The notes under the pieces are model-generated. The model made no database searches. It was not told the DNA's origin and saw nothing but the letters and a program-made list of their open reading frames with translations. A stretch of 64,000 nt of DNA, from the NCBI GenBank assembly GCA_922989275.2, contig OV277870.1, forward strand, positions 27,920,742 to 27,984,741, read 5' to 3'. This document shows positions 24,333-34,846 of this stretch, in pieces. The stretch is from Gari tellinella. Lineage: Eukaryota > Mollusca > Bivalvia > Cardiida > Psammobiidae. The position numbers and the translations under genes are program-made. The first letter of the stretch is position 1, and every line of letters starts with the position of its first letter.

Positions 24333-24603
24333 TTAACCTTTTAGCTCATATAAGCGGCTTTTAACGACATGATTTATTCCTCAACTGAAGAAAATGGTAA
24401 CAATTCAATCGTTTAAACGCAAACGAAATGCAATGCACTTAAATGTATACAATGATATATTTTTGACATTATTGAAAGCTCAATTTAATCTGAATGGCAA
24501 ACTTCTAGGAGTCTGATCAGACGCCGGGTAAACCGGCTTCTGATCTGCTCCAAACTGTTCACAATGGGAATCATATTTAAAAAGTTGTAATATTCTCCAC
24601 CTT
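24333..24603. mobile_element. Family D left arm followed by a decayed family A copy
   Basis: 24333-24407 matches the D left end (TTAACCTTTTAGCTCATATA, GATTTATTCCTCAACTGAAG). From about 24408 a decayed minus-orientation A element follows (GTTTAAACGCAAACG, core GTCTGATCAGACGCCGGGTA, end ATTCTCCACCTTA). Confidence 0.55.
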
Positions 24604-24656
24604 ACAACATTGTGGTTTTGGTAATCGAGTAAGAATTACGTCTTCTTTACTGTAAG

Positions 24657-24849
24657 CAGGGTTCGATATAAGGGGATGTTTTCAAAAACTAAAATATTTA
24701 TTACTGGATAAAACCCTTTGGTTTCAATACTCATTAGAATAGTCTATTTGAGGCGATTCTAATGAGTAGTAACACCATATGATTCGATGCTGAAATAAGT
24801 GAAAAAATATTGAGTTTGTTCAGATTGTTCTCTCTTATCTGAAGCCCTG
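24657..24849. mobile_element. Family J fold-back element
   Basis: Ends CAGGGTTCGATATAAG and CTTATCTGAAGCCCTG. The word TGTAAG directly abuts both ends and may be a 6-bp target duplication. Inside, TTTCAATACTCATTAGAATA pairs loosely with ATTCTAATGAGTAGTAACAC. The CAGGG terminus recalls hAT elements, but 6 bp is not the usual hAT duplication. Confidence 0.65.
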
Positions 24850-25150
24850 TGTAAGGTACATCGTTTTAACAAAGTAACACGTATTTTTATCACATAACTT
24901 GCTGTCTGGGAGTTGAATAAAGCGATTATATATTATATAATATCGTAATCCACTAGTAAAATATCGTTAGTGTGCTCCGGCCTAACGTTTTCGACAATGA
25001 GCGCTGCACGAAGCGGGACACCAAATGACGTCATTTGCGATAACGTTACCGTAAACAACGTCAAGTTTTTCGGAAATTCTTTATAGCAGAAATACTAGAA
25101 ACTACGGCTATGATTGACTTAGTAGGTTTTTTAAAAGGTTATGTGATAAA

Positions 25151-25299
25151 TAGAATCGCATATTCGTGCTCAATACTCGTCATTTTCAATTAACTCATTA
25201 ATTTAATTTAATATGACGCTCGCCACGGCTAGCGTCATATTATTTTAATCAACTCGTTTTCTAAAAATGATAAATAATGAGCACGCATGTAAGATCCTC
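25151..25299. repeat. Fold-back palindrome, type K
   Basis: Arms about 70 bp: AGAATCGCATATTCGTGCTC on the left pairs with GAGCACGCATGTAAGATCCT on the right. The perfect tip is ATGACGCTCGCC/GGCTAGCGTCAT. Confidence 0.78.
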
Positions 25300-25721
25300 T
25301 CTTTATGCGACTCTAAATGTATAGCAGTGCTGTCAGTTAAATTGGAGGAATGCAATGCAATTTATGTTGTTCTACATTAGGTTGTCGCATGTTCTTCGAT
25401 AATTAAAAGCAGCAACAGAAACAGTAGTTTGTCAGTGTTTCAAGTTAACATTGCATACATAAACACGAAAATCGGATTTTAATCGGAAAATCGGAAATAT
25501 GCCACATTTTCTCATGACTTGTCATATGTGAGCCCACTCATGCATTGGTCGCCCGAGACAGGATGTACAGTATAAACCATATATTTTCCAACTACACAAA
25601 CACCATTTGCAGGGATGTTGTTTGTTTTTTGGCTTATAAATAACTTTATTCTGAAATTTTGGCAATCGATTGCTACCCATCTTTCATATTCTTAGTTAAA
25701 CAAGGAAAATTCACTAGGGTC
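25300..25721. other. Unassigned DNA
   Basis: No gene or repeat recognised. Confidence 0.45.
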
Positions 25722-25917
25722 TTAAACTTTATCATTCTGAATGGTCGTATGCATCAAATTCATCGTCTGCGAATACAATCAAGATACATATGTATCCTTA
25801 TCCAAACTGAAGGAAAGAAGAATTTTAATTGACAGACAGTTTGCATCCAGATCAGGCGCCGCGTTACGCAAAATTTTGCAAATGTTAGCCAAGTCGCGCT
25901 TAGCATGATAAGGGCCA
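25722..25917. mobile_element. Family C MITE lacking half its hairpin
   Basis: Left end TTAAACTTTATCATTCTGAA, right end GCATGATAAGGGCC. Left core arm CAGTTTGCATCCAGATCAGG is present, but after GCCGCGTTACGCAAAA the right arm is gone. Confidence 0.6.
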
Positions 25918-26194
25918 ACACGCACAATCATGTTACACTGGTAGTTTCAATTTAACTTGGTCGGTTTAAGAAACGGTTAAACGTCTTAACAAACATTAAT
26001 CTTCAACTGGTTTTTGGACATGAATGTTAAGCTCAAGCGTTCCTAAATGGACAGAATAACGTCTTTATTCTTTAAATACTAAACTATGACGAAATCACAA
26101 CTCTAACTCATATTTAGATGTACAGTTTGAAAGCGGTCCGTCTTAAACCCCCAAACCTCCCCAAACCTCTCCTAACCTAACCAAATCGCGTTCA

Positions 26195-26570
26195 AAGACA
26201 AGTTGTTCATATTCTAGTAGATGGTAGCTTAAAGCAGGCTGAAAGTAAAGTTTTACTTTCAACCTGCTTTAAGTTCATACAGTGGAGAATGTGTTATTCT
26301 TTCCCAATAAACGCGTTTACGCTAAAACTATTATTTACAGTGCAAACAGTTTGGAGCCAGATCAGACGCCGGGTAACCCGGCGTCTGATCAGGCTCCAAA
26401 CTGTTTGCCACCAAGATAAACACGAATTATCAGAATTGTCCAAATTTTGTACTTTTCTACGTTTTAGTGCTTTGCGTTTGCGTACGTTTGCGTTTAAACG
26501 GGAAAGAATAACAGATTCTCCACTGTACATGTTTTCGAAACCAGGAACAGGCTATTGGATAACGGGTTGA
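26195..26570. mobile_element. Family D MITE interrupted by family A
   Basis: The core hairpin GCTTAAAGCAGGCTGAAAGT pairs with ACTTTCAACCTGCTTTAAG at 26226-26273. Right of the A insertion D resumes with CGAAACCAGGAACAGGCTAT and GGATAACGGGTT. The left end is degraded. Confidence 0.7.
26280..26525 (+). mobile_element. Family A MITE, 246 bp, inside family D
   Basis: TA at 26278-26279 and after 26525. A good reference copy: arms AATAAACGCGTTTACGCTAA and GTTTAAACGGGAAAGAATAA, palindrome 26342-26408 centred on GGGTAACCC. Removing it with one TA rejoins family D. Confidence 0.92.
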
Positions 26571-26811
26571 TATCTAGCAGTAACTGTACATAGCTACATT
26601 TTTTAAATGAAAAGCATCTTAGATCTACTTTTAATTTAACATATTTTGCATTATTTGAGCTTAAAATCGCCATTTATAGATTAGATGTTAAGGACGAAAG
26701 GTAGTTTGGGTTGTTTTTGAAGTGGCGTAGGCAGGTTTGAAATGGTTTGGGAGTGCTTTGGAATGTTTGAGGTCTTTAGACGGACCTGTTGGAAAGTGTT
26801 TTTGTTTTACT

Positions 26812-27055
26812 CTTTACTCTACAAAAACTCTTATTTAGGCATTTCATATCTCCAATAGAGAAAACTAGTTCCAAACTAAAATGTTATAAATGTGTTTCAT
26901 GGGATAGTTTTTCTATTTTCTAGCAGACAGTATCTTAAAGCAGGCTAAAAGGTAAACATAATGAGGCTGATTGCGTATTCTTCTTTACGTCCAACCTGCT
27001 TTAGATGGGCATCTATAACATCAAAACTAGAAACAGGCTATTGAGTAAAAAGGTC
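26812..27055. mobile_element. Diverged family D MITE
   Basis: Ends TTACTCTTTACTCT and GGCTATTGAGTAAAAAGG; core AAAGCAGGCTAAAAGGTAAA and CGTCCAACCTGCTTTA. Confidence 0.68.
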
Positions 27056-27471
27056 AGCAGGGTCAGCAATATATCGCCATGTGTGACGAAAGTTGACTTT
27101 TCAAACAGTTACGACCCGTAATACCGTGTCTGATGTTGCCTCTGCATTTATGTTTCCGCTTACTGAACCATTTAAGATTATATTTGTTCAATAAATTTTA
27201 GACGATACTATTTAGCAGATGATATATATTTCTGCGAAAATGTTCAAACTGACGTGAAATGTGTTTAATTTAGAATATAATCACAAGTGCAACACTATTA
27301 TAGATGGTTTATTTGTCTCTATATTCCTAACAGACCGGCGTCTGATCTGATTCGCAACTGTTTAAGTTGGAATAGCCTTCTACGCGTAGGAATACCAAGA
27401 CTGTTGGTAATATTAATGTTTTTTCTCTTTCGGCTAACCTATGTGTTTTGTACAACAAACAGCGTACGCTA

Positions 27472-27685
27472 GCCCCTTTACTATCCAAAGTACAGTGGTT
27501 ATTTTGCAAACAGCTTGGATCAAGATCATACGCCGCGTAACCCGGCGTCTGATCTAGACACAAAATGTTTGACATGCAGTTCAATATTTTGTTTTAATAA
27601 GTTAAAATATTTTAAATCTAAATTTGAGAATTAAAAGAGGTCGACAATTGTTTTAAATTGATGACGCCATGGCAATAAAAGGGTA
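27472..27685 (-). mobile_element. Family C MITE, minus orientation
   Basis: Left AGCCCCTTTACTATCC, core CAAACAGCTTGGATCAAGAT / CTAGACACAAAATGTTTGAC, right ATGACGCCATGGCAATAAAA then GGGTA. A decayed family A copy starts directly at its right edge. Confidence 0.65.
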
Positions 27686-27921
27686 TAGTGGAGAAAACGT
27701 TATTCATTCCTAATAAACGCGTTTACGCTAAAGATATTTTATTCCATTGCAAATAGTTTGGAGCCAGGTCAAACACCGGGTAACACGGCGTATGATAAGG
27801 CTCCAAACTGCTTGCCAGGCAATAACTTGAAATATGAAAACTGGTAATTTCCTACTTTTTAGCGATTTGCGTTTGCGTTTCGTTTGCGTTTGAACGGGAC
27901 AGAATCACGTTTTCTCCGCTG
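27686..27921 (+). mobile_element. Diverged family A MITE
   Basis: TA-flanked; start TAGTGGAGAAAACG, end TTTTCTCCGCTG. Core GAGCCAGGTCAAACACCGGG. More diverged than its neighbour, so presumably older. Confidence 0.82.
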
Positions 27922-27932
27922 TATACATGGTA

Positions 27933-28178
27933 CAGTGGAGAATGTGTTATTCTTTCCGAATAAACGCGTTTACGCTAAAACTATTATTTGCAGTGCAAAC
28001 AGTTAGGAGCCAGATCAGACGCCGGGTAACCCGGCGTCTAATCAGGCTCCAAACTGTTTGCCACCAAGATAAACATGAAATATCAGAATTGTCCAAAAGT
28101 TGTTCTTTTCTGCGTTTTAGTGCTTTGCGTTTGCGTACGTTTGCGTTTAAACGGGAAAGAATAACAGATTCTCCACTG
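27933..28178 (+). mobile_element. Family A MITE, 246 bp
   Basis: TA-flanked, standard. It lies 11 bp from the previous older copy in the same orientation. Confidence 0.9.
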
Positions 28179-28781
28179 TACCTTGATAAGTTAGATAATG
28201 ATACATTCTGACAGCTGAAATGATTAACCAAATTATACATATTTACTTGCAACATAATTTGACTACGGGTGATTATGAAAGAAAAATGTTCAGATTGTCA
28301 GATTCCAAATTCCGTGTATAAGACTGATAATCTCAAAGGTTAAAGTTGTGAAGATGTAATACTTTCCCAAAAACGCATTCCTGAAAAGTATGATTCTTGG
28401 AGCCATGTTGGGCCCAAAGTGTTGACATTGTCAATAAACCAAATCCTCAAAATGTTCATATATGTATAAGACGTAGGCCATATTGGAATCAAGGCTGATC
28501 CTAGCCTAGCCATATCAGAATTCCAATATTGCTAGGCAGATCCAGAAACTGTCTAGGCCATATTAGAATATAGTTGTTTCAGTACTTCATAATTTTTCTT
28601 TATTTAATTTTGTACAATTATTTGTTATTTAAGTTAAATAGCATAGGTATTGTTAAACAATTCTAGCATTATAATCTAGTTTTTGAAGTTATACCATACA
28701 TATTTCTTCAAAGTTCTTTGTTCTTTAAGTAATGCATGTAACATAGGCACTTTTTAACAATTCTAGCATTATTATTATCAA
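28179..28781. other. Unassigned DNA
   Basis: No gene. The words GGCCATATTGGAATCAAGGC and GGCCATATTAGAATATAG recur around 28479-28570, forming a loose repeat. Confidence 0.4.
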
Positions 28782-29027
28782 CAGTGGAGAATCTGTTATT
28801 CTTTCCCGTTTAAACGCAAACGTACGCAAACGCAAAGCACTAAAACGTAGAAAAGTACAAATTTTGGACAATTCTGGTAATTCATGTTTATCTTGGTGGC
28901 AAACAGTTTGGAGCCTGATCAGACGCCGGGTTACCCGGCGTCTGATCTGGCTCCAAACTGTTTGCACTGTAAAAAGTAGTTTTAGCGTAAACGCGTTTAT
29001 TGGGAAAGAATAACACATTCTCCACTG
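28782..29027 (-). mobile_element. Family A MITE, 246 bp, minus orientation
   Basis: Standard ends and palindrome. Right flank TA; left flank is AA, so one target base has probably mutated. Confidence 0.9.
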
Positions 29028-29268
29028 TAGCTAGTCCTTAATTGTTTATAAGTTTATTCATTGATTGAATTCTGTCTTTTTAAAAATTTATATTGCTTTT
29101 TAAATTTACATGTAGTTGGGCATAGGCAGTCGTGGAATACAGTCAAAAGCGAATATGTAGTTGTTGTTGTTGTTATATATCATAATATTAATTGTGAGTT
29201 TGAAAGGCATACAATGACAACACGTCCAGCGCTTTATAGGATAACTCACTTTCCTACTCTCAGCCTTC

Positions 29269-29485
29269 TTAACCCCTTTACTGCCATGACGTCATACAAT
29301 TTTAACAATTATCGTCTGCTTTAATTTCTCTTATGCAAATTTTAAGTATTTGACTCTAAGAAATATTGAAATGAGAGTCAATCAGTTGTGATCCTGATCA
29401 GACGCAACGTTATGTGGCGTCTGATCAGGATCCAAACGGTTCGCAAATACATATTGAACTCGAGGTAAGGCAGTGAAGGAGTTAA
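29269..29485 (+). mobile_element. Family C MITE with TTAA flanks
   Basis: TTAA at 29269-29272 and 29482-29485; ends CCCCTTTACTGCCATGACGT and GGTAAGGCAGTGAAGGAG. Core GATCAGACGCAACGTTATGT with partner. Confidence 0.83.
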
Positions 29486-29559
29486 AGCTTCAATCATCTA
29501 GGATTTAGAAGACATTTCTTATAATACATGTTCAAAGCTGTATGCATTGGACCTTTTTA

Positions 29560-29614
29560 TCTTAGTGAAGGAGTAAATTAAATGCGTTAAAAAGCGTTTC
29601 CATAGGAGAAAGGA
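29560..29614. repeat. Family D right-end fragment
   Basis: GGAGTAAATTAAATGCGTTA and TTTCCATAGGAGAAAGGATT match D right ends. A family L element begins in its TTAA. Confidence 0.5.
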
Positions 29615-29843
29615 TTAACTCAGTTGTGCCCACGATCAAATATATGGGACATATGCAAACAGTGTAGACTCTAATCAGACGCCGCATTATGTGGCGTCTG
29701 ATCAGAGTCAACACTGTTTGATGTTAGGAATGTCAATATAAAACAAAATGAAGATGAAAATTTTGACCAGGAACCGTTTTGATAAAAATTGGACTAATCC
29801 AATATATATACATGGAAGAATCCACTGGGTATAAATAGGTTAA
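29615..29843. mobile_element. Family L MITE with TTAA flanks
   Basis: TTAA at 29615-29618 and 29840-29843; left CTCAGTTGTGCC, right CCACTGGGTATAAATAGG. Hairpin core pairs GCAAACAGTGTAGACTCTAA with GAGTCAACACTGTTTG. Confidence 0.8.
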
Positions 29844-30660
29844 CGGTATCCCACTATGCTTTCATTACTGACCCGCCTCCTTAATACTCGGGGTATATCC
29901 AGGCTCCAATATGTTTTAAACTCAGATATAGATACACATTAACAATTTTGAAAGCGCTTTACTTTTCTATATTGTATATTGCATTGATTTTGCGTTTTAT
30001 TACGTTCAAACCTGGCCGAATAATGACTCTACAGTGACAGCTGGACTTAGTCAGGACTATTTCCCACACGCTTAACTTCGAATCAGTGCACCTGAAGCGT
30101 TAATTACCGAAACATAACTGCGAAACACAATTATAGAAGACACAAAGCAAAGAGCTGAGCGAGAGGGAAATGATTAGTTTCACTTTCCCTTATGTACAAT
30201 ACTTTTTCAAGAAAATTTATAAGGGGATTAATGTGTATATTTATCAAGATTTTGTGTCAATAGTCAATGTAAATAATTAAGGAAGAACTGAAAAAGGTCA
30301 ATTTAAGTCCTTTTCAAAATATAATTAAAAAAGAGTTCATATTAAAGCAATTTTATATATGTTTGTTTTGAGTTTTTAATAATTGTTTTGGTTCAGGGAT
30401 AACGTATTTTGCGGGAAGCGTTTAACGTGCGGATATTAGTTCAGGGGTGATAAATTAGTTACAAAAATCTCGTTTAATCATATTCGCAAGAAGGGAAAAT
30501 TGGACGCTTAGTGTGAGTACAATATCTTACACGTGTTCGTGTTTAAGGTGGCCGTTTATTAATCCGGTTTTTATTAAACTGATTTCTATTGAGCCTTTCA
30601 CAGTTTAAATGCAATTGATCACATAAAACACATTTCAGTAGCGTGTTGTTCAGTTGTCAC
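29844..30660. other. Unassigned DNA
   Basis: No gene or repeat recognised. Confidence 0.45.
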
Positions 30661-30990
30661 TGTTTATGGCTTAGGTTTGCAATTTGTGCCCCGTGTGCAG
30701 CGTGCGGAGTATAGTTGAGAACACATATTATTTCCAAATAAATGCTTAACTATTTTCTCCATTGCAAACAGTTTGAAGCCAGATCAGACGCCGGGTAACC
30801 CGGCGTCTAATCAGGCTTCAAACTGTTTTCTTAGATTACAACTGGTAGGCAGATTTGTCAAACAGTTGTAATTTTCTATAATTCACTGCAGTGCGTTTGC
30901 GTTTAAACGGAAGAATTACGTTTTCCCCACTTTCTCATTTCAGACCGGTAGCCTACTTGCAATCGATGGCCAACGACGGCCATCGTTTTA
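30661..30990 (+). repeat. Duplicated segment containing a family A insertion
   Basis: The sequence outside the A copy (GTGTGCAGCGTGCGGAGTA on the left, TTTCAGACCGGTAGCC and TTGCAATCGATGGCC on the right) matches the flanks of the A copy at 50193 in reverse orientation. Confidence 0.75.
30712..30932 (+). mobile_element. Diverged family A MITE
   Basis: Start TAGTTGAGAACACATATTAT, end TTTTCCCCACTT. Core GAAGCCAGATCAGACGCCGG is well preserved. Confidence 0.8.
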
Positions 30991-31363
30991 TTTGCTGAAC
31001 TCATGACAGGCTCACCACACAATCACATTTGGTTTCAAGAGACCACAAAAGTAATAATGTGAAATGTTTGTTTTTAAATGGTAATGATCGCTATAGGTCT
31101 GAGTTAATTTTATAAAGTATTTGGAAAATCAATAAAGGGCATCTAAACAGTACAGTTAGATGCCTATCACCTCAGCGTTTGAACAGGATAACAACTGTCT
31201 ACAAGGATTTGTGTTGTGCGTACATGTAGAATATGATTCCAAACTCAATGAATCGGACAGAATAGTTACCCTTCTCCGCTTACTACACAACACTCATATA
31301 TTAACACTGTTAGACGACGACGACGCTTCAAACTTAAAGTTTGTACATTGTACCAAGTAGATT

Positions 31364-31566
31364 TTAACCCTTTCATGATCAAATCTAACTGCATGTGTTT
31401 ACCCCTTCACCGCCATATTGTCGTCTGAATCAATATTATTGTCTGCAATATCGTTTCAAAACTAGATTGAAGGCAGTATAAGTGACTTTATTTCAAAAAA
31501 GTGGCAAACAGTTTAATCAGAATCAAAACTTTTTTCTGTATGACGTAATTGAGAGTGAAATGGTTA
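31364..31566 (+). mobile_element. Family C MITE with doubled left end, core shortened
   Basis: Left TTAACCCTTTCATGATCAAA, then an inner TTTACCCCTTCACCGCC; right GAGAGTGAAATGGTTAG. The core lost most of both arms. Confidence 0.68.
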
Positions 31567-31621
31567 GCCATCTACTAGTTGATGTATGAAGTTGTATCAT
31601 AATAAAACATATCATATACAC

Positions 31622-31890
31622 ATGACGCTCTTCTCAAATACGCCTTTTGACGCCTTAAATTTATTTCTCCATTGAAGGAAATAGCTCCACTTTATACAGT
31701 CATGCATAATTATCATAAGAAATATAATTTTAGACTCTATAAAATGATAGCTTAAAGCAGACTGAAAGAAAAAGCAGAAAGTGCCGAATGGGCCGAATGG
31801 GTAGAATGGGCACATTCTGCTTTACGTTCAACCTGCTTAAAGTAGGCACCTATCTTCAATACTAGAAACAAGCTATGGAGTAGTAGGTTA
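31622..31890. mobile_element. Family D MITE with a short internal repeat
   Basis: Arms AAATACGCCTTTTGACGCCT and GAAACAAGCTATGGAGTAG; hairpin GCTTAAAGCAGACTGAAAG. The loop holds a short GGCCGAATG/GGTAGAATG tandem. Confidence 0.72.
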
Positions 31891-32184
31891 TACTTATTCT
31901 GCTGGACTATTGTTAATGATGGTATCTATCAATGCTAACTCGTGTGACAATATCTACCACACGACTCGTAAATTACCATTACTCCGTCCCATTAGTAAGT
32001 CAATTACAGTTCCGCTGTTAATTCACATGTACATGGCATTAAATGATCGTCAACGGATAGTTTTGATAAGGCCTATTATGATAACATATTTACATCATCT
32101 ACTGGACTAAAGACAGTAACTGCTGTGCAATTATGCTGAGTATCGGTTTTCCATTTCAATCAGTTTTGAAAAAGTTGATAAAAA

Positions 32185-32325
32185 TATCGTGTAACCCGGT
32201 GTATAATCAGACTCCAAACTGTTTACTTACCAAATAAAGGCAACTTTTCATTTCCTCAAATTAGCATAATTTTCTATATTTTATAGTTTCGATTACACTG
32301 CACTGATAATGTATTATCTACTGTA
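32185..32325 (+). repeat. Family A right half, decayed
   Basis: GTAACCCGGTGTATAATCAG, ACTCCAAACTGTTTACT, then AATTTTCTATATTTTATAG and TATCTACTGTA at the end. Confidence 0.5.
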
Positions 32326-32500
32326 TCGTTCAATGTAATCCATAATGTGATTAATGGTTTTAGCTAACTTATCTGTAGCGACTGCCATATGTCGCATAAT
32401 AGCGATTGCATTTTCTGAACATGTTGCATAGTATACAACAATAGAACATACCATTTCATTCAACCTAAACATTTTCAACTGCGAATCTACGAATCGTACA

Positions 32501-32625
32501 TTTACCCCATAGCCTGTTTCTAGTTTTGTTGACACGTGGTTACTTAAAGCAGGCAGGAAGTAAAGCAGAATGCGCCTAATGGCGCATTCTGCTTTACTTT
32601 CAGCCTGATTTAAGCTACCATGTTC
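32501..32625. mobile_element. Family D MITE, right arm lost
   Basis: Left CCCCATAGCCTGTTTCTAG and an excellent hairpin AAAGCAGGCAGGAAGTAAAG / CTTTACTTTCAGCCTGATTT with tip GCGCCTAATGGCGC. Confidence 0.72.
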
Positions 32626-32989
32626 TTGGAGAAAGTCCGAAGAATTAGGAAAAATTCGGAGAAATGGCAGCCCTGTGACTCATTTCCCTCTGTGTCTGCG
32701 TCTATGTCCTTTCTATCTTCCGCTATTCTTGTATTCAGCTTTCTTTGGGTTATAAGAACAGATTTGGTAATCTAGTTGGTACCCAATATTGCATGTATCA
32801 AGTGTGTCTTGTTCGTCCTAGGGATGGATATGGTATGTAGGATCTGGTGGAGCATCATAGACAACGCAACCTAATAACGTTTAAAACACTTCAGAGGGTT
32901 CAAATAGTCCCTTTCACATATGTGAGGACCACCACACCGAATGCTGTGTCCTCCTTTATGTACAATGGACACGTGAAACACTCCAAAGT

Positions 32990-33100
32990 GATAGAAAATA
33001 AATGACGAATGTGTTAGAACACGACATATTCTGCATTTTGTTGCATTGCATTCGCGTGCAGTTTTGTTTGAAAGGGAAATATAAAGTGTTCTGCATTGTA
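32990..33100 (+). repeat. Family A right-arm fragment, decayed
   Basis: TTGCATTGCATTCGCGTGCA, TTGTTTGAAAGGGAAATA and a GTTCTGCATTGTA end resemble the A right arm. Confidence 0.35.
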
Positions 33101-33608
33101 CCTTAAATAACGCGCCTAAAATAGAACTTACCTGTACAACATAATTGATTAGCATTTAGGTTAGGTTTAAGGTATTGGCCCGCTATTACAAACATGTAAA
33201 AGAAGACTTATCTTTAAGCTTTACTGAACTTCAGTCCAGGAATCAAATTTAAGCTGAAACATATCTTTAGCACGATCAGCAGATTAGGTTGTAAGCTTTT
33301 AGAATATCAGTGATTTACTTTATGGGAAGTTGTTCTTTACAGATTTACAGCTGTTAGGACTCTTCAACAACAAGCGCAATACGATAATTCAAAATTTCTG
33401 AAGTTGTGTTTTATCTATATTTCTATTGCTGAATGTCAATACTTTGGACTGGCTAAAGTCGGTCATAACGATATACATGTAACAACATTAAAATCTAGCA
33501 CGCGTTTTGCATAGGAGTACATGCGTGTTTAACATAAAAAGGCTCCAGTAATAGATACTTAAATATGTAATTCTTAGATAAGTATATCCGACAGTAGTTA
33601 TTATTGCC

Positions 33609-33892
33609 TTAACACTTTTCTCCAAAGCCTGATTCTCAGTTCATTTCCATAAGAGGCGACCACTTACAGCAGGTTGAAAATAGCAATCCACCCTAATGCA
33701 GAATGCGTCACAAGGCTCATTCTACTTTTCTTTTAATCTTCTTTAAGCTCCAATCTGCTAGAATGTAGGAAAATAGTTATTAAGTTATACATGTATGTAC
33801 ATATTCTTTACTGTACAAATTGGAGCTTTTTTGTCTTCAGGATATTCATACATTAAATTTGAAAATATGCGCATCTATGCGGAAAAGGTTAA
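33609..33892. mobile_element. Diverged family D MITE with TTAA flanks
   Basis: TTAA at 33609-33612 and 33889-33892; ends CACTTTTCTCCAAAGCCTG and CTATGCGGAAAAGG. Core ACAGCAGGTTGAAAATAGC with a decayed partner. Confidence 0.7.
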
Positions 33893-34116
33893 AGTTCTAG
33901 TTATTCATTTCACTAACATGAACTACATGAGCTTATTTAGCACGTATATTTCATAATCCACGAAGGCGGTTTTGTAAATTACAAGCTTTTAACAAAATAG
34001 TCCAATCTGGCATAATGCATCAACTTCAAAGAGCCATTCATAGTATACCGCGATACTGCTATCAGTTTATTATAATGGCGAAACTTATCATCATTTCAAT
34101 CTTATCAATATTTGTA

Positions 34117-34566
34117 CAGTAAAACATCTCTATTACGACCATTAACTTGTTTTAATTAATATGTGTATAATGCAGGTGGTTGCTTAAAATGTGACTGTAA
34201 AACAGAAAGCTCCTTCTGTTTTTCGTTCACCTTGCTTTAATCTGTCACCTCTCATTGATGAAGTCAATAACCCTTCTTACAGTGGAGAACCTGTTATTCT
34301 TTCCCGTTTAAACGCAAACGTACGCAAACGCAAAGCACTAAAACGTAGAAAAGAACAACTTTTGGACAATTCTGATATTTCATGTTTATCATGGTGGCAA
34401 ACAGTTTGGAGCCTAATCAGCCGCCGGGTTACCCGGCGTCTGATCTGGTTCCAAACTGTTTGCACTGGAAATAATAGTTTTAGCGTAAACGCGTTTATTG
34501 GGAAAGAATAACAGATTCTCCACTGTAACCCCTCTTATTATTGGTCGAAATAGTTCGGTTTTACTG
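34117..34566. mobile_element. Family E MITE split by family A
   Basis: TA-flanked ends CAGTAAAACATCTCTATTAC and GGTTTTACTG; between them a family A copy sits at 34280-34525. Without it the element is about 200 bp, the usual E size. Confidence 0.82.
34280..34525 (-). mobile_element. Family A MITE, 246 bp, nested in family E
   Basis: TA at 34278-34279 and after 34525; full palindrome with GCCGCCGGGTTACCCGGCGT. Confidence 0.9.
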
Positions 34567-34597
34567 TAATTGTAATATACAACATATGTCGTCTGTA

Positions 34598-34846
34598 TTA
34601 ACCATTTCATGATCAAATGTATCGTAGGTGTTTACCCCTTCAACTCCATATTGTCACCTGCTTCAATATTATTGTCTGCAAAATAATTTCAAAGTTAAAT
34701 TAAAGGCAGTATAACTGTCATTTTTTCAAACCAAGTTGCAAACAACTTTGATCCTGATCAGATGCCGCGTTACGCCGCAGCGTCTGATCAGGATCAAAAC
34801 GGTTTGCAAATGCGCATAATGGCGTCATCGAGAGTGAAAGGGTTAA
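34598..34846 (+). mobile_element. Family C MITE with TTAA flanks
   Basis: TTAA at 34598-34601 and 34843-34846; left CCATTTCATGATCAAATG and inner CCCCTTCAACTCCATATTGT; right GAGAGTGAAAGGG. Core GATCCTGATCAGATGCCGCG. Confidence 0.82.

Larger units (their letters stand above)
26131..26790. mobile_element. Possible outer repeat enclosing D and A copies
   Basis: AAGCGGTCCGTCTTAAACCC at the left and AGACGGACC at 26778-26786 form an outer inverted repeat, with CCAAACCTCC-rich sequence inside on the left and its GGTTTGG-rich partner on the right. Weak similarity; the element is tentative. Confidence 0.35.

Noticed and set aside
26289..26570. 93-codon frame starting MCYSFPINAFTLKLLF, repeated at many A copies
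   Set aside because: Repetition comes from the MITE sequence; frames vary with single indels and there is no domain or codon signal.
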